Of a DNA stretch of 6,336 nucleotides, positions 1-5,331 are shown in pieces; position 1 is the first letter of the stretch; every line of letters begins with the position of its first letter. Source of the stretch: JAJYVH01 sp964548595. Lineage in GTDB: Archaea; Micrarchaeota; Micrarchaeia; Micrarchaeales; CABMGC01. Location of the stretch: positions 1-6,336 of the forward strand of contig CAZJQO010000039.1 in NCBI GenBank assembly GCA_964548595.1, in the 5' to 3' direction. Both the position numbers and the translations under genes were made by a program. The notes beneath the pieces were generated by a model. It saw nothing but the letters and a program-made list of their open reading frames with translations, was not told the origin of the DNA and made no database searches.

Positions 1-259
1 AAATGTAACTGGTAGCGAACACAGCAACATACTGCGGCAGCTCGCCGTTGCAAACGCCTTCTGTGTTGATGAATGATGTAGTGCCAGGGCCGTTCGGCCT
101 GAAGACCTGGCACGAGCCTGGCGGCGCTTTCGGCGCAAAGGTGGTTGGGTTGAAGACGTTGAGTTGGTAGAGTGCGCCCAAGACTACCGCGATTATGAGT
201 ATCGCCCAGCCGTAGGTCATCAGGTACTCCATCGCGGACTGCGCGCTCTTGCCATGCAA
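1..259 (-). CDS. Secreted/surface protein with class III (type IV pilin-like) signal, N-terminal part only
   Basis: This is an open frame of 86 codons running off the left edge, so only the N-terminus is seen. It reads MHGKSAQSAMEYLMTYGW, then a hydrophobic stretch (about residues 18-33) and an extracytoplasmic part with Cys50 and Cys70. The K-S-A|QSAME arrangement, with Glu at +5 after a small residue and followed by the hydrophobic segment, is the class III signal processed by archaeal prepilin peptidase (family knowledge). The start is TTG at 259; no ATG lies in frame before the motif, and a second TTG at 274 would overlap the TATA box. The sequence after residue 75 (QYVAVFATSYI) resembles the opening strand of LamG/concanavalin-like domains seen behind such signals. 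That is inference, because the domain lies outside the window. The product is probably a pilin-like or anchored surface adhesin, membrane-inserted and facing outside. The exact function cannot be told. Confidence 0.8.
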   Translation of the reverse strand, partial: MHGKSAQSAMEYLMTYGWAILIIAVVLGALYQLNVFNPTTFAPKAPPGSCQVFRPNGPGTTSFINTEGVCNGELPQYVAVFATSYI

Positions 260-272
260 GGCTCTAACTGTC

Positions 273-285
273 AAATATTTAATAA
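273..285 (-). promoter_or_regulatory. Probable TATA box of the pilin-like gene
   Basis: On the minus strand the sequence TTATTAAATATTT is centred about 20-22 nt before the TTG at 259. This distance would put transcription initiation at or within a few bases of the start codon, so the mRNA would be leaderless or nearly so. No Shine-Dalgarno motif is visible before the TTG, which agrees with that. Confidence 0.5.
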
Positions 286-370
286 CTTTCTGCTGCGGTT
301 GCAGCGCCCAACGGCAAAGGGCGGGTTGCGCGTGCCGAAAGGGCTTGTTTATAAGATGCGAGCGGGAAAA

Positions 371-390
371 CCCACGATTTCAATCGCGGG
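371..390 (-). repeat. Hairpin, IS605-like end (distal copy)
   Basis: On the plus strand CCCACGATTTCAATCGCGGG pairs over nine positions around a TC centre, with one A-C mismatch (374/387). On the minus strand the same pair becomes G-U, so an RNA copy of the minus strand would be fully paired. That favours the minus strand as the strand on which this fold matters. Its close likeness to the palindrome at 629-648 links both to one element type. Confidence 0.65.
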
Positions 391-404
391 ATGAGAGCGA
401 GCCG

Positions 405-421
405 AAGAGCAGGAAGCTCTT
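405..421. repeat. 6-bp perfect hairpin AAGAGC-AGGAA-GCTCTT
   Basis: A perfect 6-bp inverted repeat with a 5-nt loop sits 15 nt from the hairpin at 371-390. On the plus strand the right arm continues into a run of T (to 423), so it could act as a weak terminator-like structure. On the minus strand it would be the penultimate stem before the element end, where TnpB-associated guide RNAs carry stems. Neither role can be shown from sequence alone. Confidence 0.5.
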
Positions 422-448
422 TTGCCATTCGGGGCCGATGCAACCATG

Positions 449-462
449 CCTTGTTTGCATGT
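449..462. repeat. 14-bp direct repeat, copy 1 (CCTTGTTTGCATGT)
   Basis: This is identical to the sequence at 608-621, 159 bp away. Both copies lie inside the IS605-like relic. They could reflect a short internal duplication, or recombination that created the deleted element. The flanks are not similar beyond the 14 bp. Confidence 0.8.
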
Positions 463-607
463 TGGTATGTTCCTAATTCAACGAAATCTGCCGCACGGAA
501 TTGCGGACTTACTAAACCTCCAAAGGCGTTGATTCTGGCGTGCCCCGCCCCATATGGTTCTCCTTGAAAGCGCGCACATAAATATATTTCTGTTCCATAT
601 TCAGTCA

Positions 608-621
608 CCTTGTTTGCATGT
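608..621. repeat. 14-bp direct repeat, copy 2 (CCTTGTTTGCATGT)
   Basis: This is the exact second copy of the 449-462 sequence. It stands immediately before the GGGAAG that leads into the hairpin at 629-648. Confidence 0.8.
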
Positions 622-628
622 CGGGAAG

Positions 629-648
629 CCCACGAATTCATTCGTGGG
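629..648 (+). repeat. Perfect 9-bp palindrome, IS605-like end (proximal copy)
   Basis: CCCACGAATTCATTCGTGGG has perfect 9-bp arms around a TC centre. It is followed by AGGATGTCAC. A terminal hairpin plus a short spacer plus a tetranucleotide such as TCAC is the layout of IS200/IS605 right ends, and also of the 3' end of TnpB-associated guide RNAs (established for the family; the assignment here is inference). Confidence 0.7.
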
Positions 649-658
649 AGGATGTCAC

Positions 659-666
659 AAATATTA
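659..666 (+). promoter_or_regulatory. Probable TATA box of the uppS operon
   Basis: AAATATTA directly follows the apparent end of the IS605-like relic. A transcript beginning about 25 nt downstream would start near 688 and leave a leader of about 15 nt before the ATG at 704. GAGG at 688-691 is a poor Shine-Dalgarno candidate, because it lies 12 nt from the start and at the predicted transcript end. Confidence 0.4.
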
Positions 667-703
667 GATGCTATGCTTATGATAAGCGAGGCAGAATGGT
701 CAT

Positions 704-1408
704 ATGGGAATAGAGGAGACGCCCAAGAGCCTGGCGCTGATTCCTGACGGCAACAGGAGATGGGCCAAGCACCACGCGCTCAACTTCCTCAGCGGCTACA
801 GCAAGGGAGTAGAGAAGTTCATAGACTTTGCCGAGTGGTGCAAGGATTACGGAGTGGAGAACATAACAGTATGGGCATTCTCTACTGAGAACTTCAGCAG
901 GCCGAGCAGCGAGATGAACACCCTGTTTGGCATATACAGGCGCGTTGCGGCAGACAGGAACATAATAGAGAGGCTGCATAGGAACAGGACAAGGTTCAAC
1001 GTGATAGGCAACAAGGCGCTCCTGCCAAAGGACCTCTCAAGCGCGCTCCACAGGGTAGAGGAAGAGACAAGCGCGTACAAGGAGCGCGTCATAAACATGC
1101 TCATCGCGTACGGCGGCAGGGACGACATACTGCACGCAGCAAAGCTCATCGTCAAGCAGGCGGTAAGGAAGAGGATCAGGAACGTGAGCGACGCACTCTT
1201 CAAGACGTACCTCTTCTCCAGCCAGGTGCCTGACATAGACCTGGTGATAAGGACATCGGGAGAGGAGAGGCTGTCGGGTTTCATGCCATGGCAGAGCACA
1301 TACTCAGAGCTCTACTTCACCAGGAAGCTGTGGCCCGATTTCACCAGGCACGACCTTGAGAAGGCGTTGGCTGAGTACGCTAGCAGGCAGCGGCGTTTCG
1401 GCACCTGA
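704..1408 (+). CDS. uppS: Polyprenyl diphosphate synthase (cis-prenyltransferase, UppS/DHDDS family)
   Basis: The 234-residue protein condenses isopentenyl diphosphate in cis onto an allylic primer to make the long polyprenyl diphosphate that becomes the archaeal dolichol-type sugar carrier. It acts at the inner face of the membrane. The family signatures are complete: IPDGNRRWA at 13-21 with the catalytic/Mg-binding Asp15, VWAFSTENFSRP at 56-67, YGGRDDI at 136-142, RTSGEERLSGF at 183-193 with the two diphosphate-binding arginines, and ELYF...WPDF at 202-213, whose Glu203 matches the second metal ligand. It ends RQRRFGT, like the RERRFG end of bacterial UppS. The usual GHxxG after motif I is GYSKG here (31-35), so the conserved His is Tyr. 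Length is normal to slightly short. ATG 704 is the only ATG after an in-frame stop at 683. It is the first gene of a three-gene operon, ending 12 nt before the next start. Confidence 0.95.
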   Translation: MGIEETPKSLALIPDGNRRWAKHHALNFLSGYSKGVEKFIDFAEWCKDYGVENITVWAFSTENFSRPSSEMNTLFGIYRRVAADRNIIERLHRNRTRFNVIGNKALLPKDLSSALHRVEEETSAYKERVINMLIAYGGRDDILHAAKLIVKQAVRKRIRNVSDALFKTYLFSSQVPDIDLVIRTSGEERLSGFMPWQSTYSELYFTRKLWPDFTRHDLEKALAEYASRQRRFGT

Positions 1409-1420
1409 GCCTGTGTTAAC

Positions 1421-3265
1421 ATGGCCAAACGAAAGTTCCACCTTATGCGCTATGCCAAATTCTTCACGGTGCAGGCTCCGAGCACCACCACACTGGTGCT
1501 CCTTCTGCTGCTCGCCGGAGCTGGCGCTGGCGGATTCGCGGGCATCATCATACACGCACAACTGCTCTCCTCTTCGCTGACGCAGGTGCTTGTAAGCGGG
1601 GTTGCGGCAGGAATTTTGGTGGTAAGCCTGCCCGCGCTGCTCACCGCCGCTGCGCTCAAAATGGTAAGGAGAAGGATGCTGCTGAAGCACGCACTCGTCG
1701 CTACCCTGCTTATAACACTGCCCTACGCAGTGCTGCTGGCTTTGGGTTCGTCCCTCTTCGTGCTCGTGGGCTACGCTTCCCTCGCCTATCTCTTTCTGCT
1801 GGTGGTGAATGCGGGCATATACGGCTACTGGCTCGTGATAGGCAGATTTGTCACAGGCAGGAGCAAAAGCATCATAGTCATAGCGGTCCTGCAGCCGGTG
1901 CTCAACATCCTCTTCTACCTGCCCCTGAGCAGTTACATACTTGGCATCGGGGCCACGCTCACTGTAGCAATGACAAAGCTGGCCGCGGGCATGCTCGTCT
2001 TCCTTGTGGCCGGCTACGCGTTCCTGTACATGGTGGACAGGCCAACCAAGAGGCACATGGCTACCAGCGGCATAAGCATATTCATGAACCTTGCCAGCGA
2101 GTGGCTCTTCGACATAGCCGGAGACGTCAGCGTGATAGGGAAAAGCGCGAGCAGCACCACCGATCTAGACGTTGAGATGCTGGTGCTGCGCGGAAAGAAC
2201 AACTACAAGGCGGTGTTTGTAAACCCGGACATACATTTCGGGCCGTTCCACGGCGCCGGCGGCAGCATAGCCACGCGCCAGATAGGCAGGCTCATAACAG
2301 GCAAGTTCTCGGCGTCGCCGTTCGTGCTCCACAGCACAGTAGACATGAGGAACAATCCAGTTGGCACGGGCCAGGTATACTCGCTCTCGAACAGCATCTC
2401 AAGATGGCTCGAGAACATGGGCGGCTTCAGCAAGGCGTACGGCTCTGTCTCGTCGGGCAGGGAGGGGGCGTGCAGCGTGCTGGACGTATCTGTTGGCAAT
2501 GCCGGCCTCTTCTTCCTGAGCAAAGCCCCGATGGTGACAGAGGACATAGAGAGGCGCGTTGGCGCCAGGCTGAAGGAGATAGCGGAACGCGAGAGCGGGG
2601 GCAGGGCGATAGTGGTTGACGCGCACAACTCCAGGTTCGAGTCTGCTGGAAAAAATGAGCTGGCCGGGGTGCATGCGGACAGCGGTTATGTGAAAATGTA
2701 CGAGAGCGCTGTGGCCGCTGCTGCAAAAGCCAACAGCAAGAGGCACCCCCTCTCGTTCGGGTCGGCGCACAAGGTGCTCGCAAGCGCGCTCAAGTGGCCG
2801 ATAGACATGGGCGACGGTTATACCAGCGTGGGCGTCTTCGCCTACGGCAGGCGGAGGTTCTGCCTAGTGTACTTCGACGCTAACAACATGCTGCCCGGCT
2901 TCAGGGACGACATCATAAGCCACATAAGAGGAAAGTACAGGATGCAGGCCGAACTCTGCACCACAGACACCCATTCGCTGAACGCAATAAATTCCTCAGC
3001 TAGCAACTGCCTGGGCAGGCAGACGCGGGCGAAGAGCATGATAGAGGTACTTGACCCGCTCATCGACGACGCGCTGCGCAGCGTGGAGCCGGTCAGCTAT
3101 GCGTACAAGCGCACTGTGATGGAAGACTTTGCGGTCTGGGGCGAGAATGCGGAGGTGCTGATAGAGAGAGCCAGCAGGGAGGTAAGGAACAGGGTTAAGT
3201 ACGCAACGCCTGCTCTGGTGCTTGCCGCTTTTGTTGTTGCCGCGTGGGTAATATACGTGGTCTGA
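1421..3265 (+). CDS. DUF2070-like archaeal membrane protein
   Basis: The 614-residue protein has about six transmembrane helices in residues 24-205 (roughly 24-45, 55-78, 90-110, 112-136, 150-175, 185-204), a soluble domain of about 380 residues, and one C-terminal helix (595-614). The soluble part contains HFGPFHGAGGS (272-282), VVDAHNS (398-404) and CTTDTHSLN (513-521). The first is reminiscent of the HPGPF-x-x-x-GSS motif that I recall for archaeal DUF2070 proteins. The spread of His/Asp pairs (His272, His277, Asp400, His402, Asp516, His518) could form a metal site, which is inference. The family has no established function. The gene sits 12 nt after uppS and overlaps the kinase-like gene by one base (TGATG), so a job in polyprenyl-phosphate or membrane glycoconjugate metabolism is a reasonable guess. 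There is no clear ribosome binding site; ATG 1445 is an alternative start, eight residues in. Confidence 0.75.
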   Translation: MAKRKFHLMRYAKFFTVQAPSTTTLVLLLLLAGAGAGGFAGIIIHAQLLSSSLTQVLVSGVAAGILVVSLPALLTAAALKMVRRRMLLKHALVATLLITLPYAVLLALGSSLFVLVGYASLAYLFLLVVNAGIYGYWLVIGRFVTGRSKSIIVIAVLQPVLNILFYLPLSSYILGIGATLTVAMTKLAAGMLVFLVAGYAFLYMVDRPTKRHMATSGISIFMNLASEWLFDIAGDVSVIGKSASSTTDLDVEMLVLRGKNNYKAVFVNPDIHFGPFHGAGGSIATRQIGRLITGKFSASPFVLHSTVDMRNNPVGTGQVYSLSNSISRWLENMGGFSKAYGSVSSGREGACSVLDVSVGNAGLFFLSKAPMVTEDIERRVGARLKEIAERESGGRAIVVDAHNSRFESAGKNELAGVHADSGYVKMYESAVAAAAKANSKRHPLSFGSAHKVLASALKWPIDMGDGYTSVGVFAYGRRRFCLVYFDANNMLPGFRDDIISHIRGKYRMQAELCTTDTHSLNAINSSASNCLGRQTRAKSMIEVLDPLIDDALRSVEPVSYAYKRTVMEDFAVWGENAEVLIERASREVRNRVKYATPALVLAAFVVAAWVIYVV

Positions 3266-4191
3266 TGCCTGTCGTGCTGTCTATAAATTACATCGTTCTC
3301 GCAGCCATCGCCGTGATTCTTGCCTTGTACAGGATAAGCTGCGCGAAACCCAGGGAACTTCTTTTCCTGCTCGCCGCGGCACTTGCTGCTGCCGCTCTTG
3401 CCTACGCAGAGGGCTCAGGCATCGTGGTGATGCTGCTGGGCCTGCTCATATTCAACGGCCTGGCATACAGCTACGGCAGAAAGAGCAATTACGCTTACAT
3501 ACTGCTGGCCGCGATGTTCGTCCTATTCATGCAGGGCGCGGCGCAGCTCGACGCGCAGGCTATGCTGCTCGGCCTCCTCAGCAGCTCCTACCTGTTTGCC
3601 AAGCGGGCGCGGAGGTCGAGCCCCAGGCTGGAGACCAGCAGGGATCTCTTCCAGGCCGCGCTGGGCATAGGCTTTGTCGCTATCTTCGCGATTGCAGGAG
3701 GCCCAGACGCTATGCATGCGATAGTTTACTTCGTGATAGCCGCATCGCTGCTGGCCAACTACGCAGCATCGAGCCGCAAGAGCAAGGTTTCTGTTTTCCT
3801 CCGCTCTCTTGAGCGCAAAGACGCCGCTTTCGGGCAGGGAGCGATGTGGCTCGTTATAGGCGCGCTTGTGGCCGTCTCGTTCCTTCCGGCGGAGCTGGTG
3901 CTGCCGGTGCTCGCGGCCATAATTCTGGGTGACGCTGTTGCTACGCTGGCCGGCACCCGCTGGAAAATCCCACTGCCGTATAACAGGAGCAAGAGCCTGG
4001 CCGGCACTGCCGCATACTTCGGTGTTGCTGCCGCTGTCTCTGTTCCCTTCGTTGGCCCGCTCGCCTTAGGGATTGCTGCCCTGGGCGCCATAGTCGAAAG
4101 CCTGCCCGTTCATTTCGACGACAATTTCGACACGTCGTTGGCGCTTACCGCTGCGCTGCTGCTGGCCATTTACCTGCACCTGTTGCTTTAG
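3265..4191 (+). CDS. Dolichol/phytol kinase-like membrane protein (SEC59/VTE5 family)
   Basis: The 308-residue, very hydrophobic protein has about eight to ten membrane spans. The C-terminal third carries the marks of the CTP-dependent polyprenol kinase/CDP-DAG synthase-like fold: RKDAAFGQG (184-192), LGDAVATLAGTRW (221-233), a basic NRSKSLAGTAAYF segment (240-252), AIVESLP (275-281) and DDNFDTSLA (285-293). In dolichol kinase, phytol kinase and farnesol kinase these regions bind CTP and divalent metal (family knowledge). The start is taken as ATG 3265, which overlaps the upstream stop as TGATG and fits translational coupling; GTG at 3244 would add seven residues. Following uppS and the DUF2070-like gene, it most likely phosphorylates a polyprenol to give the carrier monophosphate. 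A phytol-type or archaeal-lipid kinase/cytidylyltransferase remains possible. It ends 12 nt from the convergent rps11. Confidence 0.8.
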   Translation: MPVVLSINYIVLAAIAVILALYRISCAKPRELLFLLAAALAAAALAYAEGSGIVVMLLGLLIFNGLAYSYGRKSNYAYILLAAMFVLFMQGAAQLDAQAMLLGLLSSSYLFAKRARRSSPRLETSRDLFQAALGIGFVAIFAIAGGPDAMHAIVYFVIAASLLANYAASSRKSKVSVFLRSLERKDAAFGQGAMWLVIGALVAVSFLPAELVLPVLAAIILGDAVATLAGTRWKIPLPYNRSKSLAGTAAYFGVAAAVSVPFVGPLALGIAALGAIVESLPVHFDDNFDTSLALTAALLLAIYLHLLL

Positions 4192-4203
4192 GAAAAGCGG
4201 GCA

Positions 4204-4710
4204 CTACACCCTTCTGCCCCTTCTGCCTCCTGGTCTCTTCGTGGTGTCCGTGGGCACCGGCGTTACGTCCTCTATGCTTCCTATGTTGAAGCCGCTCCTC
4301 GCCAGGGCCCTTACCACCGCCTGTGCGCCCGGACCCGGCGTCTTGGACCCGTGGCCTCCCGGAGCCCTTATCTTGATGTTTATGTGAGTTATGCCCTTCT
4401 CTACCGCTATCGCGGCCACCTTGTACGCCGCCTGCGTTGCTGCGTATGGCGACCCTTCCTCGCGGTCCGCATCCACTATCATGCCGCCGCTCCCTATCGC
4501 TATCGTCTCGGCCCCGGTGAGGTCGGTGAGCGTTATTATCGTGTCGTTTTTCGACGAGAATATGTGGGCTACTCCCCACCTTATGCCCTTGGGCCTGAAC
4601 TTCTGCGCTGCTTCGGCAACAGCGCTCTCGTAAGAAACAGTCTCTGCTGGCTTCTTGCTCGGCTCTGCCGCCTTCGTCTCTGCTTTTTTCTCCTTCTTCT
4701 CCTTAGGCAA
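4204..4710 (-). CDS. rps11: Small-subunit ribosomal protein uS11
   Basis: This 168-residue protein of the 30S platform contacts 16S rRNA near the mRNA exit side. The conserved body begins near residue 44 (IRWGVAHIFSSKNDTIITLTD), includes GSPYAATQAA and APGGHGSKTPGPGAQ, and ends VTPVPTDTTKRPGGRRGRRV, the classic archaeal/eukaryotic S11 tail. About 40 extra N-terminal residues are Lys/Glu/Ala-rich, so it is longer than the usual 125-140. The only usable start before the body is TTG at 4710, right after the rps4 TGA and in the same frame. A GAGG at 4719-4722, 8 nt upstream inside the rps4 end, is a good Shine-Dalgarno candidate and supports this start. It is the third and last gene of the cluster and converges on the kinase-like gene. 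Confidence 0.95.
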   Translation of the reverse strand: MPKEKKEKKAETKAAEPSKKPAETVSYESAVAEAAQKFRPKGIRWGVAHIFSSKNDTIITLTDLTGAETIAIGSGGMIVDADREEGSPYAATQAAYKVAAIAVEKGITHINIKIRAPGGHGSKTPGPGAQAVVRALARSGFNIGSIEDVTPVPTDTTKRPGGRRGRRV

Positions 4711-5322
4711 TCAAGCACCCTCATTCTTCTGCGCCGCTCCGGCTCCATGCTCCTCTACGGCGGGCTCGACAGGCTCGGCTGGCTGCGCTGGCTGTGCCGG
4801 CTGCGCGCGCGATGCGGCTGCTGCTTCAGCATTCTGCTGCGGCTCGTTAAGCTTTACGGGCTTGTAGTATGCTATCCCGCCGTCTTCATCGGCGAAGACA
4901 AGATAGCCAGGGGACGTCATGCGCCTGCCGCCCACCATTATCAGACCGTGGGCCACGAACTGCCTAGCCTGCTTCAGCGTTCTCGCGAGGCCTTTCCTCA
5001 GCACCATTGTCTGAAGGCGCCGCTCAAGCAGGCTCTCGACATCCAGCACCAGCAGATCGTCGAGCTTCGCGTCCTTTCCTACGATGCTGTACCTGGCCAG
5101 CCTGCCCATGATCTGCCTGCCAGTCTCTTCGCTTGCCTTGCCGGATAGCACGTTCCTGACGTTCTGCTTTATCCTTCGGAGCTCGCTGTCAAGAACCCAG
5201 AGCTCCCTTAGGTTTTTCAGCCCGTACTTCTCCTTGAGCCCGTGCTCCTTCTGTATCCTGACCGAATCCCACATTACGGTAGGCGTTTCGTACTTTTTCC
5301 TTGTCCTTCTAGGAGCCCCCAT
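4711..5322 (-). CDS. rps4: Small-subunit ribosomal protein uS4
   Basis: This 203-residue primary 16S rRNA-binding protein nucleates 30S assembly. The N-terminus MGAPRRTRKKYETP, the helical middle (LRELWVLDSELRRIKQNVRNVL) and the S4 RNA-binding domain (about 103-155: RRLQTMVLRKGLARTLKQARQFV..GLIMVGGRRMTSPGYLV) are typical of the archaeal protein. It lacks zinc-ligand cysteines. From about residue 160 the tail is low-complexity Ala/Pro/Gln/Glu (PAQPAQPAEPVEPAVEE), beyond what I would expect for the family. The ATG at 5322 lies 9 nt after the rps13 stop. The TGA stop touches the TTG of rps11 with no gap and in the same frame. Confidence 0.96.
   Translation of the reverse strand: MGAPRRTRKKYETPTVMWDSVRIQKEHGLKEKYGLKNLRELWVLDSELRRIKQNVRNVLSGKASEETGRQIMGRLARYSIVGKDAKLDDLLVLDVESLLERRLQTMVLRKGLARTLKQARQFVAHGLIMVGGRRMTSPGYLVFADEDGGIAYYKPVKLNEPQQNAEAAAASRAQPAQPAQPAEPVEPAVEEHGAGAAQKNEGA
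4717..4722 (-). promoter_or_regulatory. Ribosome binding site deciding the TTG start of rps11
   Basis: GAGGGT on the minus strand ends 6 nt (its GAGG core 8 nt) before TTG 4710. No ATG or GTG occurs in frame between the rps4 stop and the conserved S11 body, so this site plus termination-reinitiation coupling probably drives S11 translation. Confidence 0.6.
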
Positions 5323-5331
5323 TCAAACATC

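Larger units (their letters stand above)
371..598 (-). pseudogene. TnpB C-terminal tail remnant, frameshifted
   Basis: A short minus-strand frame, 598 to 512, ends in GRGTPESTPLEV and a stop. A different frame then continues with VSPQFRAADFVELGT and later MAKELPALRLALIPRL. In archaeal IS1341-type TnpB proteins the extreme C-terminus commonly reads like G-x-G-x-PE-x-TPVE..., then a K/R-A-S-x-V-x-EAGT segment, then a short E-A-P-type tail (family knowledge from memory). Both parts match in the right order but in different frames, which indicates a frameshift in a dead gene. The RuvC-like nuclease core and zinc-finger cysteines are absent. A 120-codon open frame across 279-641 includes the second part, but it is open mostly by chance and also runs through both hairpins. 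Identification rests on short motifs, so confidence is moderate. Confidence 0.5.
340..658 (-). mobile_element. Decayed IS200/IS605 (TnpB/IS1341-type) element relic
   Basis: This is a roughly 300-bp remnant bounded by two related imperfect palindromes at 371-390 and 629-648, both of the form CCCACGA..TC..TCGNGGG. Between them lie scrambled pieces of a TnpB C-terminal tail on the minus strand. The plus-strand sequence around 623-658 (GGGAAGCCC, then the hairpin, then GGGAGGATGTCAC) is of the kind found at the right end of IS200/IS605 elements, where a hairpin precedes a short tetranucleotide cleavage site. No intact tnpA or tnpB is present, so the element cannot move on its own. The exact ends are uncertain: 658 (TCAC) is a reasonable one end, and the other lies somewhere past 371. 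It may be one internally deleted element (MITE-like) or two overlapping remnants facing opposite ways. Confidence 0.6.

Noticed and set aside
279..641. Intact 120-codon minus-strand gene
   Set aside because: The frame runs through both element hairpins, and only its middle matches a TnpB tail, with the preceding TnpB motif in another frame. It is treated as a pseudogene fragment.
1304..2056. Long antisense reading frame (250 codons) opposite uppS and the DUF2070-like gene
   Set aside because: It is a GC-driven shadow with His/Gln/Glu-rich non-protein-like composition, and it lies opposite clearly coding sequence.
4351..5148. Plus-strand frame of 265 codons opposite rps11/rps4
   Set aside because: It is fully antisense to conserved ribosomal protein genes and its Arg/Leu/Cys-rich translation has no family character.
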